64,000 bases of DNA from Anagrus nilaparvatae. Its lineage: Eukaryota > Arthropoda > Insecta > Hymenoptera > Mymaridae. The position numbers and the translations under genes are program-made. The notes under the pieces were generated by a model, which was given only the letters and a program-made list of their open reading frames with translations, was not told where the DNA came from and did no database searches. This document shows, one piece after another, positions 13,301-24,609 of this stretch (position 1 is the stretch's first letter; the number at the start of each line of letters is the position of its first letter). The stretch is taken from NCBI GenBank assembly GCA_022575985.1, contig JAKSXM010000007.1, positions 5,706,501 to 5,770,500 of the forward strand, written 5' to 3'.

Positions 13301-16300
13301 TCTTGTTCACGATTTTTTTCGGTTTTCTGAAGGTTCAAACTATCTGAAAACACGGGTCATATCGATATGCCCTCAAAAAAAAAATTACGATTCCAGGCTC
13401 AAATTAAGTAGTACTTTTAAAATAATTGCTCATATAATAAATTACAGTTAGAGTTAATTTGAGTTGTTTTTGACACATAGCTTTACAAAAATAATAATGA
13501 AAATAGACATTCATTAGAAAATCTGAAATTTAGATTGTAACTTTAAATTATCACAGCATGCAAACAAATAAATACAAAGGATCGAGTAAAGAATTTATAG
13601 AAACAAGGAGCCTATACAAAATTTTTGAGACACATAAGACTTATTTCATCAAAAAATTGCTCGAAAAATTGGAATTTTTTCAGAAATTAAAAAATTCATT
13701 TTTTTGGCTAAAAATGGGCATTCGGTTTAATGACAATCACGGTAAGAGAATTGCTAATAAAAAATTTTGGTTTACGAAAATGAAAAGCTGATATTTTTAC
13801 AAAAAAAATAAGACGAACTAAAAGGAGTTAACTTTAGTTACAAGGTGGCAGAACCATTTAAAAGAAGAAATTAATTTTTTTTAAGAATTAAACGATGATT
13901 AATCAAACCAAGAAATCAATTTTTGATTTATATAACTTAACACTGCTAGGTGTACGAACTTGTCGTCTCTTTTTTTTTTATTTAAGACTAAGTTTTAGTA
14001 TTTAGTTAAACGATTTATTCAAATCATTATATCAAATATTAATTTTTTAAAAATTTTAATTTACGAGAAATAAAGTGGGTTCAAATCCCTCTCCCAAGGC
14101 CCGTTTTTTATCTCAAATAAAAATTTTTTTCTGCATTTTTTAGGATTAGCAGTTCAATCTAACATCTTTGTTTCTTTTAGCCAATAAAAAAAAGAAAATA
14201 ATAAAAAATAAGAAGTAAAATTATATGAGTTGTTCCTGGCACTCTGGCGAGCTCGGGCCTTCTCAGCCTTTCACATAGCCTTGCCACTCCGGCGAGCTCG
14301 GGCGCTCTTAGCCTTTCACTTAGCTTTGCCATGCAAACTTAGCTTCGCGGTGATTAGCATTGGTCTTTGCTCCCTTTGCTCTAGCGACAGTAACGTTGCT
14401 ATGGCCTTAGCTCCCTTTGCTCTTGCGGCAGTGGCATCTCCTTTGCTATTGCCTTGGCTCCCTTTGCTCTTGCGGCAGTGGCATCTCCTTTGCTATTGCC
14501 TTGGCTCCCTTTGCTCTTGCGGCAGTGGCATCTCCTTTGCTATTGCCTTAGCTCCTTTTGCTCTAGCAGCTATCGCAAAATTTATAACGGTTTTTTCGCG
14601 CGCGCGCCAATCAGCAAGCGCGACTAAGACGGGGGAGGTCTATAAATATAACCGCGATATTAATACACGCCCCAGACGACATTACCTATATCCCAAATAA
14701 TAAACGTCATAAAGAAAATATACTAGACTTTGCCATCTCCAAAAATCTTTCCACATCAGTCAATGTATTCACAGTCTGTGAGCTCCCCTCCGATCATTTT
14801 CCAGTCGCCATTCATTTAGAATCTGAACCTGAAATGAGCCAACAAAGACGACACAACACCGCTAAGGCAGACTGGAACTTTTTTCGTGATGAACTTTCCG
14901 GTGAAATACCAGCTAACCCATACTTTTCAGACGTTAAGGATGTAAATGGTGGTATAACTTTTCTCGCCGAAAAGATCAATGATGCGCTTGATATAGCCTG
15001 TCCCCCCAACGACAGTCTCAATAGACGTAACACTCCTTTACCTAGACACATACTCGATCTTATTCATGTTCGTAACCGGCTTAGAAATAAGTATCGTAGG
15101 AGGCCTGATTCCTTTATTAAAAAAGAAATTAACCACCTTCGGGAAGAAATTTTCAGACTCTGCAAACTTCATGAAACCGAAACCTACCATAAAAAGCTCT
15201 CAAACCTTAAAGTTTCAGACAACAGCCTCTTTAAGTACACCAAAGTCCTCACAAGGGCTCGGGTGAACACCCCCCCCTTGAAAGACAAAGATGGCCAAAT
15301 TAAATTTCTGTCTCCGAACGACAAAGCTAAAAGATTTGCTGAACATTACACGGAGCAAATTAGCCCCCATAATGATCCTCGAATTCCTGAGTTCACTCGT
15401 GAAGCCAATGAAAAAGTTAGAGACTTCCTTGAAGATCCCTCACTAGACAACGCTTTTGTTGAAACCACAACAGAAGAACTTTCGTCCCTTCTGAAAAATA
15501 TGAAAAACAATAAGGTCCCTGGTCTGGATGGCATTAACAACCAGACCCTAAAAAACCTTCCTGAATCAGCCTTAAATTACATAAAAGTCCTATTTAACCA
15601 CTGTAAGAGGCTTAACTACTTTCCTGAAGACTGGAAGGTGGCTAAGATCCTTGTATTTCCCAAGGCAGGCAAAGATCTCTCGAAGCCAGATAGCTACAGA
15701 CCTATAAGCTTACTTAACACCCTCAGCAAACTCTTCGAAGGAGTCTTGCTCAATAGGCTTAAAAAAGAAGTCCACGGTCGCAATTTGATTCGTCCTGAAC
15801 AGTTTGGCTTTAGACCAGGCCATTCAACCCAGCACCAAGTACTAAGATTTACTGAAAAAATTACTGAACGCTTCAATAATAATGAAAAGGTGGGAGCTGT
15901 CCTGCTAGACGTTGCCAAGGCATTTGACAGCGTCTGGACAGAGGGCCTCCTCCTAAAACTTATTGAGCTAAAAATTAGCCCCGCACTCATAAAAATATTA
16001 GCCTCTTATTTAAAAAATAGATTTTTCCGAGTCGCAGTTTATGATTCTCTTTCAGAATCCCATCCAGCAACCGCCGGTGTCCCTCAAGGGAGTCTTCTCG
16101 GTCCCGTGCTTTTTTCATCTACGTGAATGACATGCCCACTTCCCACGGAGTGGACATTGGCATTTATGCAGATGACACAGTCATCACTGTCAACTCTCGC
16201 AGTATACTTAAAATATTTAAACTCCACAATGACACACTAAGGGTAATTAAAGAATGGTGCGCCAAATGGCGAATTAAATTCAACCCTAGTAAATCCGAAT

Positions 16301-19300
16301 CTATCCTCTTTCATAGAAAACAAATAAATATGGAAACAATCACCCCTCCTGAATTCGACGGCATCCCCATACCGTGGCAAAAACATGTTAAATATCTAGG
16401 AGTATACCTAGATAAGAAACTCTCTTTTACAAAACACACCACCGAAGCTCGTAATAAGGCAATAGATGCTTTATCAACACTCTCGCCTCTTATGAACAGA
16501 CAGATTGGCATTGCAAATGGCCTGATTATGTATAAAGTTATAATCATGCCAATTGCAATGTATGCTTCCACAATCTGGGCTGGTACCTTCGAGTCTAATA
16601 TCAAAAAATTTAAAATATTACAAAACAAGGTAATGAGAAAGATTACAAAAGTGCCTGAATTCACACCTATGTACAAAGTTCGCAAAGAACTCGGTCTCCC
16701 ACGCGTAAAGGACTGGATTCGCGAAACTGCTATTAACTTTTATAACTCAGCCAAACAATCTGACTACGACCTGATCAAAAATCTCGGTGCATACTAGTAT
16801 GACCCAATTAATAAGTTTCGTAGACCAAAAGACTTTTTAGACGACGGATTCCAAGGAAATACGAATTTTAAAAAGGCACGAATAGCTGCTAGACTAAGAC
16901 AAACTCGACTAGCTAATTATTAACACAGTAACTAACCCAATGCTTTAATGCATATGCTTGAGTTGGGCTAAGGTTTACTAATACTCTTCACAAATTTTGG
17001 AACTTTATTTTTCCTCTGCTTTTTCTTTGCTTTACTTTGCTTTTCTTTGCTTCTCTTTCACACCATTCTATCCGCATAATATAATGATTAAACTAACAAA
17101 ATAAATAACTTAGTTATTAGGTAATGCATGGCTAAAAACCACTCTGTCTACATGTTCTGATAAGTGCAGAAATGTGCAATTGCATAAGGCACTATTTCTC
17201 TCCTTTTTCCTTTCTTCACGGGGAGGATATGCAGGCCGAGGCCTCTCATTCGAGAGGTCCTCATGTGGCTGGGATCTAGGTCCTCACGGGTCGGGGCGAT
17301 GGAGGGAGCCCCACCACCTCTTCTATCTATCTATCTATCGTAAGCAGCATTCGCTGTCCTGACTTCAGCCTCGACGCTGCGAATTTGACGCTCTGCTTTT
17401 TTGACTGCGCTTGGTGTACTTGGTGTTGGTGTGGATCTTGGACGCTTAGCTTGCTGTTTGACTGCTCTTGGTGAAATTGGTGTGTGGATTTGGACTTCCT
17501 TTTCCATTATTGGAATAGCTCGTAAGCTATTATTGGTATCTCGCTTGGTGCGATTTCTGAGCTCGTAGGCTCGAAGAGGTGGTTTACAGTTCCTGGCCAG
17601 GAGACATCGCCTAAGCACGAGTTGCTCAACTTTGGAATTGACTGTGAGTTTTTACTTTAAAATTTGTGTGATTGTGTATGAGAGTTTGCTTTCCATTTCA
17701 CTTGTTTGATCATTGTGTGTTTGTGAATTTATTATTTTTAGCGCGTGGCTGAGGTCACGCATCGATTTTACAAAAAAAAACCAAACGGCCCTTTTTAGGG
17801 CCACCTCATACGTAAGACAAAGGAACAACAATAATTCATAAGGCTTCTATAAATTTAACAATCTTTCTATAAATTAAAAATTTAATTTCTCGTAAATTAA
17901 AATTTTTAAAAAATTAATAAATCGTTTAACTAAATACTACATGTTAGGCTTAAATAAAAAAAAAAAGAGACGACGAGTTCGTAAACCTAGCAGTGATTTA
18001 TTGGTTCGATTAATCATCATTTAATTCTTAAAAAACTTAATTTCATCCATATACGAACGTTAAATTCTTAAAATAATTATAAATCTCATTTAAAAGATGG
18101 CCTAAGAACCTCTATTTTATAACATGGGGCCCTGTGTTTCTAGGCTTAGAATTTCAAATTTATTTAAGCATTCTTGTACGCTATCGCTTGCAATTAACGA
18201 TTAATTTCTAATTTTCATAAAATTTTGTCAATCACCAAAATGATCTAAGCTCTAAAGAAAAATGAAAAATTTCAAAATGAATCAGTTTCGAAAATTATTG
18301 CTTCAGTATTTTTTTCTGAGTTCTTTTTTTCTTTTATACTCATTTTTAAAGATCAATGAATCAAAAAAATACAATATAATAATTTTCTTACAGAAATATG
18401 TTCCATGGGTTGTATCATTTGACATCTTTATATTTTAGGGATAATCAAATCACATACATAAATCAAAGCGCCTTCACAGACTTAAAAAATCTTGAAATAA
18501 TTGATTTTTCTGGAAATAAATTATTATTTTTCAATGAAAAAGCTGAAGTAGAATTAGTTTCACCTTTCCAATTTTTGAAATTAAAAAAATTATATTTAGC
18601 TAATAATAATATTAGCTTTATTTTCAAAGACTGGAAAACATTTTGGTTAGCAAAGATATTTTTAGCAAAGAATGCTATTACTCATTTGCAAGTAAATATT
18701 TTTAGATTACTTTTTAATTATTACTATGGAACATGTTTATAGGGAGGACTACCCGAAAAATTCCCTTGCAGTAGGGGGGGAGGGGTCAAATGGACTTAAA
18801 ATAATTTGAAATAGGAGCAGTGCTATTCAAGATCTATTAATAACAAAAACTTAGGGTTTATGGACTTGGGATTATTTATATTCAGGAATTTATTATAATT
18901 ACGGTTCTAATAAATTAGAGGTTATAAATTAAAAACTTATAACCGGTTTGTGTAAACACAACCTAAATGCATGGAACATGTTTACTTACAGCTGAGGGCT
19001 AGATATAATACATAAATATTACGCAACAATAAAATACAATTTTCTAATTTTATAATTTGTAATAAATGGCCTTACTATTTTGATAACATAAACCTGAATT
19101 ATTCTAAGTCCCTTAATCGATATTATTCCAAGTCCCTATAAATCGATATTATTCTAAGTCCATAAACCTGTATTATCCTAAGTCCTTAAGCCCGGATTTT
19201 TCAAATTCTCCTAGTTATTCTAAGTCTCATTTGACCACCCCCCCCCCCTCCTTAAATAGGACAAATTTGACCCCCTCCCCTTAATTTTCAAGTTCTGAAG

Positions 19301-20938
19301 TACCCCCTCCCTATAAACATGTTCCATGTTAAAACTGTTATATGTAAACATGTTCTATGATCGTTGGTTGTGTAAACACACAAACCAGTTACAAGTTTTT
19401 TATTTATTAAGCTTTAGTCAATGCCATTTTTTTCTACAGACTGAAGATATTGGTGACTTGAGTCTTTTAGATGTTTCTTCAAATAAAATTTCCTATTTAC
19501 CAATATCTTCGCTTGATATAGACCAATTACCAACCTTATCAACCAAGGAAATGGAGGAAATAGACCATGATGATACTGCGATACGTATAATTAGTATTGA
19601 AAATAACCCATTACATTGTGGATGTGAAATTTACGATTTTCTTAAGATCCTAAAGAAAAAAAAATTTGGAATTGAATTTAAAACTAAAAATCTTTTTTGT
19701 CACAATAATTTTTATAATAAAACAAATATCAATGAATTAGAATATGAAAATTTTCGATGCGGACTTCAATACAATAATTTTTCACAAAATGACACATGTG
19801 CAGGCATTTGCAACTGTTGGCTCCGGCCTTTTGATAATGTAACCGTTATAAATTGTGCAAATAGAAGTCTTTCAAAAGTACCAGAATTAATTAGCGTTAA
19901 AAATGCAATAAAAATTGAGTTGCATCTAGAGTTGAATAAAATAAAAGAATTTCCTAGTATGCAAGAACCAGGTTATACCAAAGTTGAATTTTTAGACTTA
20001 TCAAGTAATCTAGTATACCAGTTTGACGAAAATATTTTTGATTCAAATGTTAAGGTAAAAATTTAATTTTTATATAATAAATTATTAAAAATTTTTATAC
20101 AATGAAAAAATTATAGGTGCTGAAAATAGAAAACAACCAAATAAATTCAATATTGAACGCGACAATTCTCAAGAAATATTATTCGAAATTCAAAAATTCA
20201 AATTTACAAAATAATTCATGGAACTGCAAATGTTCAGTTTTTGATTCATTTGGTCTAGATTCGTTTGAACTAGAAAATATTACCTGTCTTTCAAACAAAA
20301 TTTCAATTTCGCAATTTCAAAATGAACATTGTCAAAATTCATTTAATTTTCGTTTTTTTATAATTACTATCATAGCGATTTTAGTTTTATGTATTGTTAT
20401 TATTACTTCAATTGCATTAGCAGCGCAATATTTTATAGGAATAAAAAGATTTTTAGAGTCAAATAAATTAGGCCATTGGTGGATCAACGAAGATGATTTA
20501 AAAAAAGATAAAATTTATGATATTTTTCTTAGTTTTTGTCATAAAGATGAAAATTTTGTTTTGAAAGAGTTAGTACCAAAAATTGAAAAAGGCCCAAAAC
20601 CTTATTCTCTTTGTATGCATATTAGAGATTGGGAGGCTGGCGAGTGGATACACAATAATATTATGAAATCGGTAAGTCTATCAAAATGTACGGTAATCAT
20701 CTTATCAAAAAACTTTATTGAAAGTATCTGGGGAATGATGGAGCTCAGAATTGCAAACAATCAGATGTTAATGACAAGGCGAAATAAGGTTATCTTGATC
20801 TTATATGGAAAAATAAAATCAATTGAAAATATAGATTTTGAAGTTAAAAGTTACTTACAGATTAACACTCACATCGAGTGGGGTGACCCTGACTTCTGGA
20901 TAAAATTATTTAGAGCCTTACCAGATCCACTTCTTTGA
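10393..20938 (+). CDS. Toll-like receptor, type B, gene 2 (complete, 851 aa, five exons)
   Basis: Exons: 10393-10729, 10811-11294, 18394-18691, 19440-20054, 20117-20938. All junctions are GT..AG with phases 1, 2, 0, 0, and the joined frame is open. Residues 1-24 form a signal peptide, followed by an N-terminal cysteine motif (FICKNDDLCKC). Leucine-rich repeats fill exons 2-3. Exon 4 has the Toll cysteine cluster LRR-CT (NPLHCGCEIYDF) then LRR-NT (CAGICNCWLRPFD). TM is about 657-685. The TIR has box 1 IYDIFLSF (711-718), box 2 RDWEAGEW (748-755) and an FW box 3. The predicted role is innate immune or developmental signalling at the cell surface. The TIR is clearly diverged from the type A copies. 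Intron 2 is 7.1 kb and full of mobile elements, and intron 3 is also invaded. A LINE starts within about 20 bp after the stop. Confidence 0.9.
11340..11600. other. GC-richer segment in gene 2 intron 2
   Basis: A patch (about 11380-11550) of clearly higher G+C than its surroundings, with repeated GCTGC/TCGCG motifs. It was probably brought in by a mobile element. The open frame across it shows no recognisable domain. Confidence 0.3.
12050..13791. repeat. older imperfect inverted repeat hosting the fold-back element
   Basis: The flanks of the fold-back copy (12050-12297 and 13433-13791) resemble each other in inverse orientation, for example the stretch GGCTAAAAATGGGCATTCGGTTTA on the right and its weaker complement near 12125-12155. 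The two flanks recur joined together at 62213-62610, which shows that they form one older repeat into which the fold-back element was inserted. Confidence 0.6.
12298..13432. mobile_element. fold-back element (palindrome, copy 2) in gene 2 intron 2
   Basis: Near-copy of 6033-7171 with the same ends and the same arm-loop-arm structure, flanked by TA at 12296-12297 and 13433-13434. The uninterrupted (empty) target is preserved at 62381-62400, which fixes the element boundaries. It lies in a transcribed intron, so the pre-mRNA would contain a stem of several hundred base pairs. Confidence 0.9.
13866..14085. repeat. inverted repeat, left arm
   Basis: This AT-rich stretch (with AAACGATGATTAATC, GAACTTGTCGTCTCTTTTT, TTTAGTTAAACGATTTATT) is matched in reverse by 17865-18043. 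The two arms enclose the LINE at 14225-17340 and the stem-loop at 17787. They may be the ends of a larger element that received the LINE. Confidence 0.65.
14411..14570. repeat. 47-bp tandem repeat in the LINE 5' region
   Basis: Units start at 14411, 14458, 14505 and 14552 (partial), each beginning CTCCCTTTGCTCTTGCGGCA. The first three are nearly identical. A shorter duplication built on GGCGAGCTCGGG precedes it at 14240-14330. Repeated 5' units of this sort are common in LINE promoters. Confidence 0.85.
14675..16923 (+). pseudogene. LINE ORF2: endonuclease end and reverse transcriptase (broken)
   Basis: The frame enters at 14675 with an endonuclease C-terminus (ILDFAISKN, LPSDHFPV) and runs through 14834-16126. 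Reverse transcriptase motifs seen are KAGKDLSKPDSYRPISLL, FGFRPGHSTQ, VLLDVAKAFDSVW and GVPQGSLLGP. At about 16108-16115 one T is missing from a T run: the frame reads LFSST-stop instead of LFFIYVND, which resumes in the next frame at 16118. The YADDT catalytic motif follows near 16168. A TAG at 16795-16797 cuts the last 41 codons, which remain readable to TAA at 16921. The motif style is Jockey. It would have supplied target-primed reverse transcription. Confidence 0.85.
17340..17770. other. unclassified moderately GC-rich segment
   Basis: Begins right after the (TATC)n tail of the LINE. On the minus strand an open frame of about 95 codons (17331-17618) is rich in Arg/Lys/Pro/Thr/Ser, with TPTPSTPSAVKK near its middle. 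That might be part of a LINE ORF1, but no diagnostic zinc knuckle is present. On the plus strand the segment leads into the histone-type stem-loop at 17787. Confidence 0.3.
17787..17802 (+). promoter_or_regulatory. histone-mRNA-type 3' stem-loop motif
   Basis: GGCCCTTTTTAGGGCC is a 6-bp stem with a 4-nt TTTT loop, preceded by CCAAAC and followed by ACC. This is the full consensus of the 3' end of replication-dependent histone mRNAs, which is bound by SLBP. No histone coding sequence was found upstream on this strand, so it is either a relic or a motif carried by a mobile element. Confidence 0.6.
17865..18043. repeat. inverted repeat, right arm
   Basis: Complementary to 13866-14085. The arm pair encloses about 3.8 kb that includes the LINE and the stem-loop motif. 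Confidence 0.65.
18726..19327. mobile_element. inverted-repeat element in gene 2 intron 3
   Basis: The terminal inverted repeat, ATGGAACATGTTTATAGGGA at the left and its complement at the right, extends inward as G-rich (GGGGGGAGGGG) and C-rich (CCCCCCCCCCTCC) subterminal tracts. The inverted text ACCGGTTTGTGTAAACACA near 18943 and 19370 adds a second nested pair. Related copies lie at about 39636-41060 and 56297-56620. No coding frame is present. Confidence 0.7.
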
Positions 20939-20956
20939 AGGAAAAAATATTATAAA

Positions 20957-21822
20957 TTGTTCATGACCAGGTGGTTAACTATCTTACGAAATCAAGTATA
21001 TTAGATAAATTTCAAACTGGCTTTAGGAAACATCACAGTATCCAATCTGCCTTAATTAAATTAACAGATGATATACGCATGGGTAATGAAAGGCAGCTAG
21101 CCACCATACTCGTGCAATTTGATTTCTCGAAAGCCTTCGACAATGTATCTCCATCAATTCTGCTTAGAAAGCTCCGGAATGCAGGCTTTTCAAAATTAAC
21201 CCTGAGTTGGTTCTGGTCATATCTCTGTGGACGATCTGTATGTGTAGCATCTGGCAAATCAGTCTCGGACTTTCGTGATATAAACATCGGTGTGCCGCAA
21301 GGTTCAGTACTTGGACCTTTGCTTTTTTTTATTTATATGAATGATATCCAGGATTTCCTGGATGTAAGTACACTCAGACTATTATATGCAGATGATCTGC
21401 AGATTTATGTCCAGGTTCCGACCAATCAAATACAACAGGGTATCCTTAGGCTCTCTGAGTCAGCTAAAGCTAAAGTATGGGCGGAATCAAATCGCCTGAA
21501 GTTGAATACTAGCAAAACACAGCTAATCATTTTTGGCTCACCCAATACAATAAAGCTCTTTGATGGGCTAAACATTGATAAAATAATAATAAATCAAAAC
21601 GGTGATTGTGTTTCGTTTGTTAATGAAGTCAAAAGTCTCGGAGTAATTCTTGACAGGACACTTTCTTGGCAGCACTATATGGGCTTAGAATCATTAAACC
21701 GTGCACATCCCAAGCCTTACGTAAGCGTCTGGTAGAAACATTAGTAGTACCCCATCTAGACTATTGTAATGTAGTGTACTCTGACATCAACAATCAACTG
21801 ACTGACCAACTGCAAAGACTGT
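20957..21822 (+). mobile_element. CR1/Jockey-type LINE, 5' part (split by an LTR element)
   Basis: 5'-truncated reverse transcriptase. The open frame 20971-21735 contains FQTGFRKHHS, VQFDFSKAFDNV, GVPQGSVLGPLLFFIY and LLYADDLQIY. A deletion or frameshift near 21680-21700 is followed by readable text in another frame (LVETLVVPHLDYCNVVYSD). It breaks at ..QRL at 21822, where the LTR element enters, and continues at 26725. It starts about 20 bp after the gene 2 stop codon, so the 3' UTR of gene 2 may run into it. Confidence 0.82.
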
Positions 21823-23001
21823 TGTAACGTACCAAATGATTAAAATGATAAAAATAAAATAAAAACAAAAATAGAAAGATAATAGATGCCTACTATAATG
21901 TAAACAAACGCATCGTTTATTCTTATATTATCAAAATAAAATAAAAACAAAAGATTATTTTTTTTTCTTCTTCAAAATTATTAAATCTAATAACAATAAT
22001 ATAAATTCGTAGAATCAAAAATTTAAATAAAACGATTAAAATGCAAATCTTTATATGCATTTTGTATGCATTTTTATGCACTTTTATGCACTTTTTCGAA
22101 AATTCATATTTTTAAAACAGGACTCACAACAATAATTTAATAAGTTGATAAAATTTTAATAAATCAAAGTTATTTTTTTTTAATTAAATGCACTATATCT
22201 CTCTTAAGAGGAATAAAGATATATATTATATCTGTTGTGATTCTTCTAATAAAAATTATAAAATATAAATAAATAGCATTAATACTTAGCAAATCAAAAA
22301 TTATAAACATAAAAATATACAACTTAATATAATTTTTTTGTTACAATTAAATGTAATTATATATGTATATATGGGCAATTTTCAAATTTTTATAAATTTA
22401 AAGCAACTATTGTTTGCTGTTCAAAGTTGCATTATTATTTTATCTTTTTTCTTTCTGATAATAGAAAAAAAAATTGCAATTCGTACATATATACATATAT
22501 AAATTTAAAAATTCTTTTACAATAATTAAAACGCAGAACAATTTTTTAATAAATTTTTTTTTTAAATTTAAAATAACAATAAAGAAACTTTTTATAAAAA
22601 TAAAATTAAAATTAGTTAATAAAAAATATCATTTTTCATACAATAATTTTTTGAAAGAGAAAAACGCATAAAATAGTAATATTAAATAAATTAAAATCTT
22701 AAAATTTTAAATAACCAAGGTACAATAAAATATTAGATTGCCATATTTATACTTTAAAGTTGTTTAAAAACATAGATCGTTTAGATAACAAATGAAAATT
22801 AAACTAAAATTCTTTTAATATAATAATCAAAAAATACGTAAAATTTTAGTAAATAATATTTAAATTATAGATTAGAATCCTTTTCTCTATTGATAATAAA
22901 GTAAAACTACTATAGTTTAAAAACCCTTAAACATTATAAATGTATATGGGCGATTCTTTGAATTTTTTGAAAAAATTTTAATTTTCTAAACATATTAATT
23001 T

Positions 23002-24199
23002 ATGATCAATAAATATAACACAATGGCTGAAAATTCTGAAAATCTTAATTTTGATTATGTATCAATAATGAAAAACGATATTGATACTTTATTAAAAAAA
23101 GCAAAAATGGAAAATTCAAATTTTGATATAAAAAATAAAAATTTAAATATTCAAGAAAGTCTTATAAAAATGATGGTATATATAAATACAATTTTTGCTC
23201 AAGAAAGAAAATCAAGATTAAAATCAGACCAAGAAATTGAAAAATACAAAAATGAAGTAAAATATCAGAAAGACAAAGTAGCAATTTTAAATCAACAAGC
23301 CATATATTTCCATAACCAATTACGATTAAAACAAGGAAAAATTAATGAACTTACAAATAATATTCAAATACTAGAAGAAAAATTAGAAGAAAAACTAGAA
23401 GAAAAAGAAGAAGAAATTCTTAATTTCAAAGAAGATTACTTAAAAAGTGAAGAGATGATTCAAATGATTGAAAATATAGAATATTTCGGTTCAAGATGGT
23501 CTAAGAAGAACTTTAGCTTCAGGTGCGTACAAAGAGGGCGGAAACCTTTCAAGGGTTAACTATGCAACAAGACTTTTTGGTATAGCCGAAGATTTAAAAA
23601 TAGCGGCAGATGAACGGTCATTAATAGATACCATTTTACAGCAATTTCCTATAGAAGTGACGCGAAAAACCAGGGATAAAAGAATATGTACTAGAGATGA
23701 TTTTTTAGAGCTATTACAGCAATATGATGATGACGATCTATTCTTAAAAAATAATAAAAAATCCCCAGAAAACAACCATAAAAGAAGGGAAAACAATAGA
23801 CAAAATTTTAATAGTCCTAGAAATTACGAAAATAAACCATATAATCAAAATCATAATAATAACAATAGTAATAATTATAATCAGAACAATTATAGAAATA
23901 ATGGCAATCAACAATATAGTCCAAAACAAAATAATAATCAACAATATAACTCAAATCAAGCAAATTACGGTAGAAAAGAAAATGAAAATTCAAGAAATAA
24001 TAATAATTACCAAAATCCTAATCAAGTTAGATCATCTTACAATTTACGATCTGGCTCGCAAAATCAAAATCAACAATCCACAAAAAGAACATATCAAAAA
24101 CCTCAACAGCAATCTAATTTAAATGAAATAACTACCGAAGATATAATAGAAAGTTATGATAGTTCAACAGAAAATTTTGAAAAGCCAAAAAACGATTAA
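23002..24199 (+). pseudogene. gag-like protein, frameshifted
   Basis: The first frame (23002-23559) is a lysine/glutamate-rich coiled coil (residues about 70-160, with repeated EEKLEE). Near 23500-23530 the sense moves to the frame of 23657-24199. Reading that frame from about 23500 gives a gag-like text (LRRTLASGAYKEGG, then NYATRLFGIAEDLKIAADE), followed by an Asn/Gln-rich, basic tail (HNNNNSNNYNQNN) that ends at 24199. One small indel would join them. The Asn-rich tail probably binds nucleic acid. A CCHC zinc knuckle is not seen. Assignment to gag rests on position and overall composition. Confidence 0.55.
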
Positions 24200-24210
24200 A
24201 AGTTATTTCA

Positions 24211-24609
24211 TTGAACAAGAATAAAGATTGTAATGATGAAATAACGGAAATTAAAAAGAAATATGAAACGATAAATCAAGAAAAAATAAATATTAATTGC
24301 AATAAAAATATGCAATATAAAAGTAACAAAAAATATAACAATGAATCAATAAACTTTTCATGTGATTCAATTATTAAAATATACAAAATTAACTCAAATA
24401 AAGAATATGATAATTTAATGAAATATAAAAGAATTTACAATAATTCCAGTACTTATATTAGTTCAGATGAAGAATATGATTCAGGTTACTGTAGCTCAAA
24501 AAGTGATGCCAGTAATCATAAAAAAACTTATAAAACTAGAAAATTTTATAGAAGCAAATCAAGCCTAAATTTTCAAAACCAAAATTTAATAAAATATAAA
24601 AATTCTTGA
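24211..24609 (+). CDS. hypothetical 132-aa protein of the LTR element
   Basis: An open frame 11 bp after the gag-like tail, in another frame. It is rich in Asn, Lys, Ser and Tyr, with an acidic serine patch (SSDEEYDSGYCSS) near residues 87-99 and a basic C-terminus. No domain is recognised. It may be the remainder of the gag/pol region or a small accessory ORF. The AT bias makes chance open frames likely, so support is weak. Confidence 0.3.
   Translation: MNKNKDCNDEITEIKKKYETINQEKININCNKNMQYKSNKKYNNESINFSCDSIIKIYKINSNKEYDNLMKYKRIYNNSSTYISSDEEYDSGYCSSKSDASNHKKTYKTRKFYRSKSSLNFQNQNLIKYKNS

Larger units (their letters stand above)
14225..17340 (+). mobile_element. Jockey-like non-LTR retrotransposon (defective) in gene 2 intron 2
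   Basis: The coding part is GC-richer than the host DNA. Order: a 5' region with tandem repeats (14225-14570), the end of an endonuclease domain, reverse transcriptase, and a 3' region ending in (TATC)n at 17324-17339. It has the same orientation as gene 2. The endonuclease start is missing, and the ORF is broken by a one-base frameshift and a stop, so it cannot move on its own. Confidence 0.85.

Noticed and set aside
13558..13791. 77-codon frame as a gene in gene 2 intron 2
   Set aside because: The same DNA occurs in the repeat at 62520-62600, and its inverse is in the left flank. The frame is part of a repeat.
14086..14108. Box B-like GGGTTCAAATCCC as a tRNA or SINE
   Set aside because: No box A within the right distance upstream and no cloverleaf.
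17331..17618. Minus-strand 95-codon frame as a gene
   Set aside because: No recognisable domain. It starts inside LINE-adjacent DNA and could be an ORF1 relic at most.
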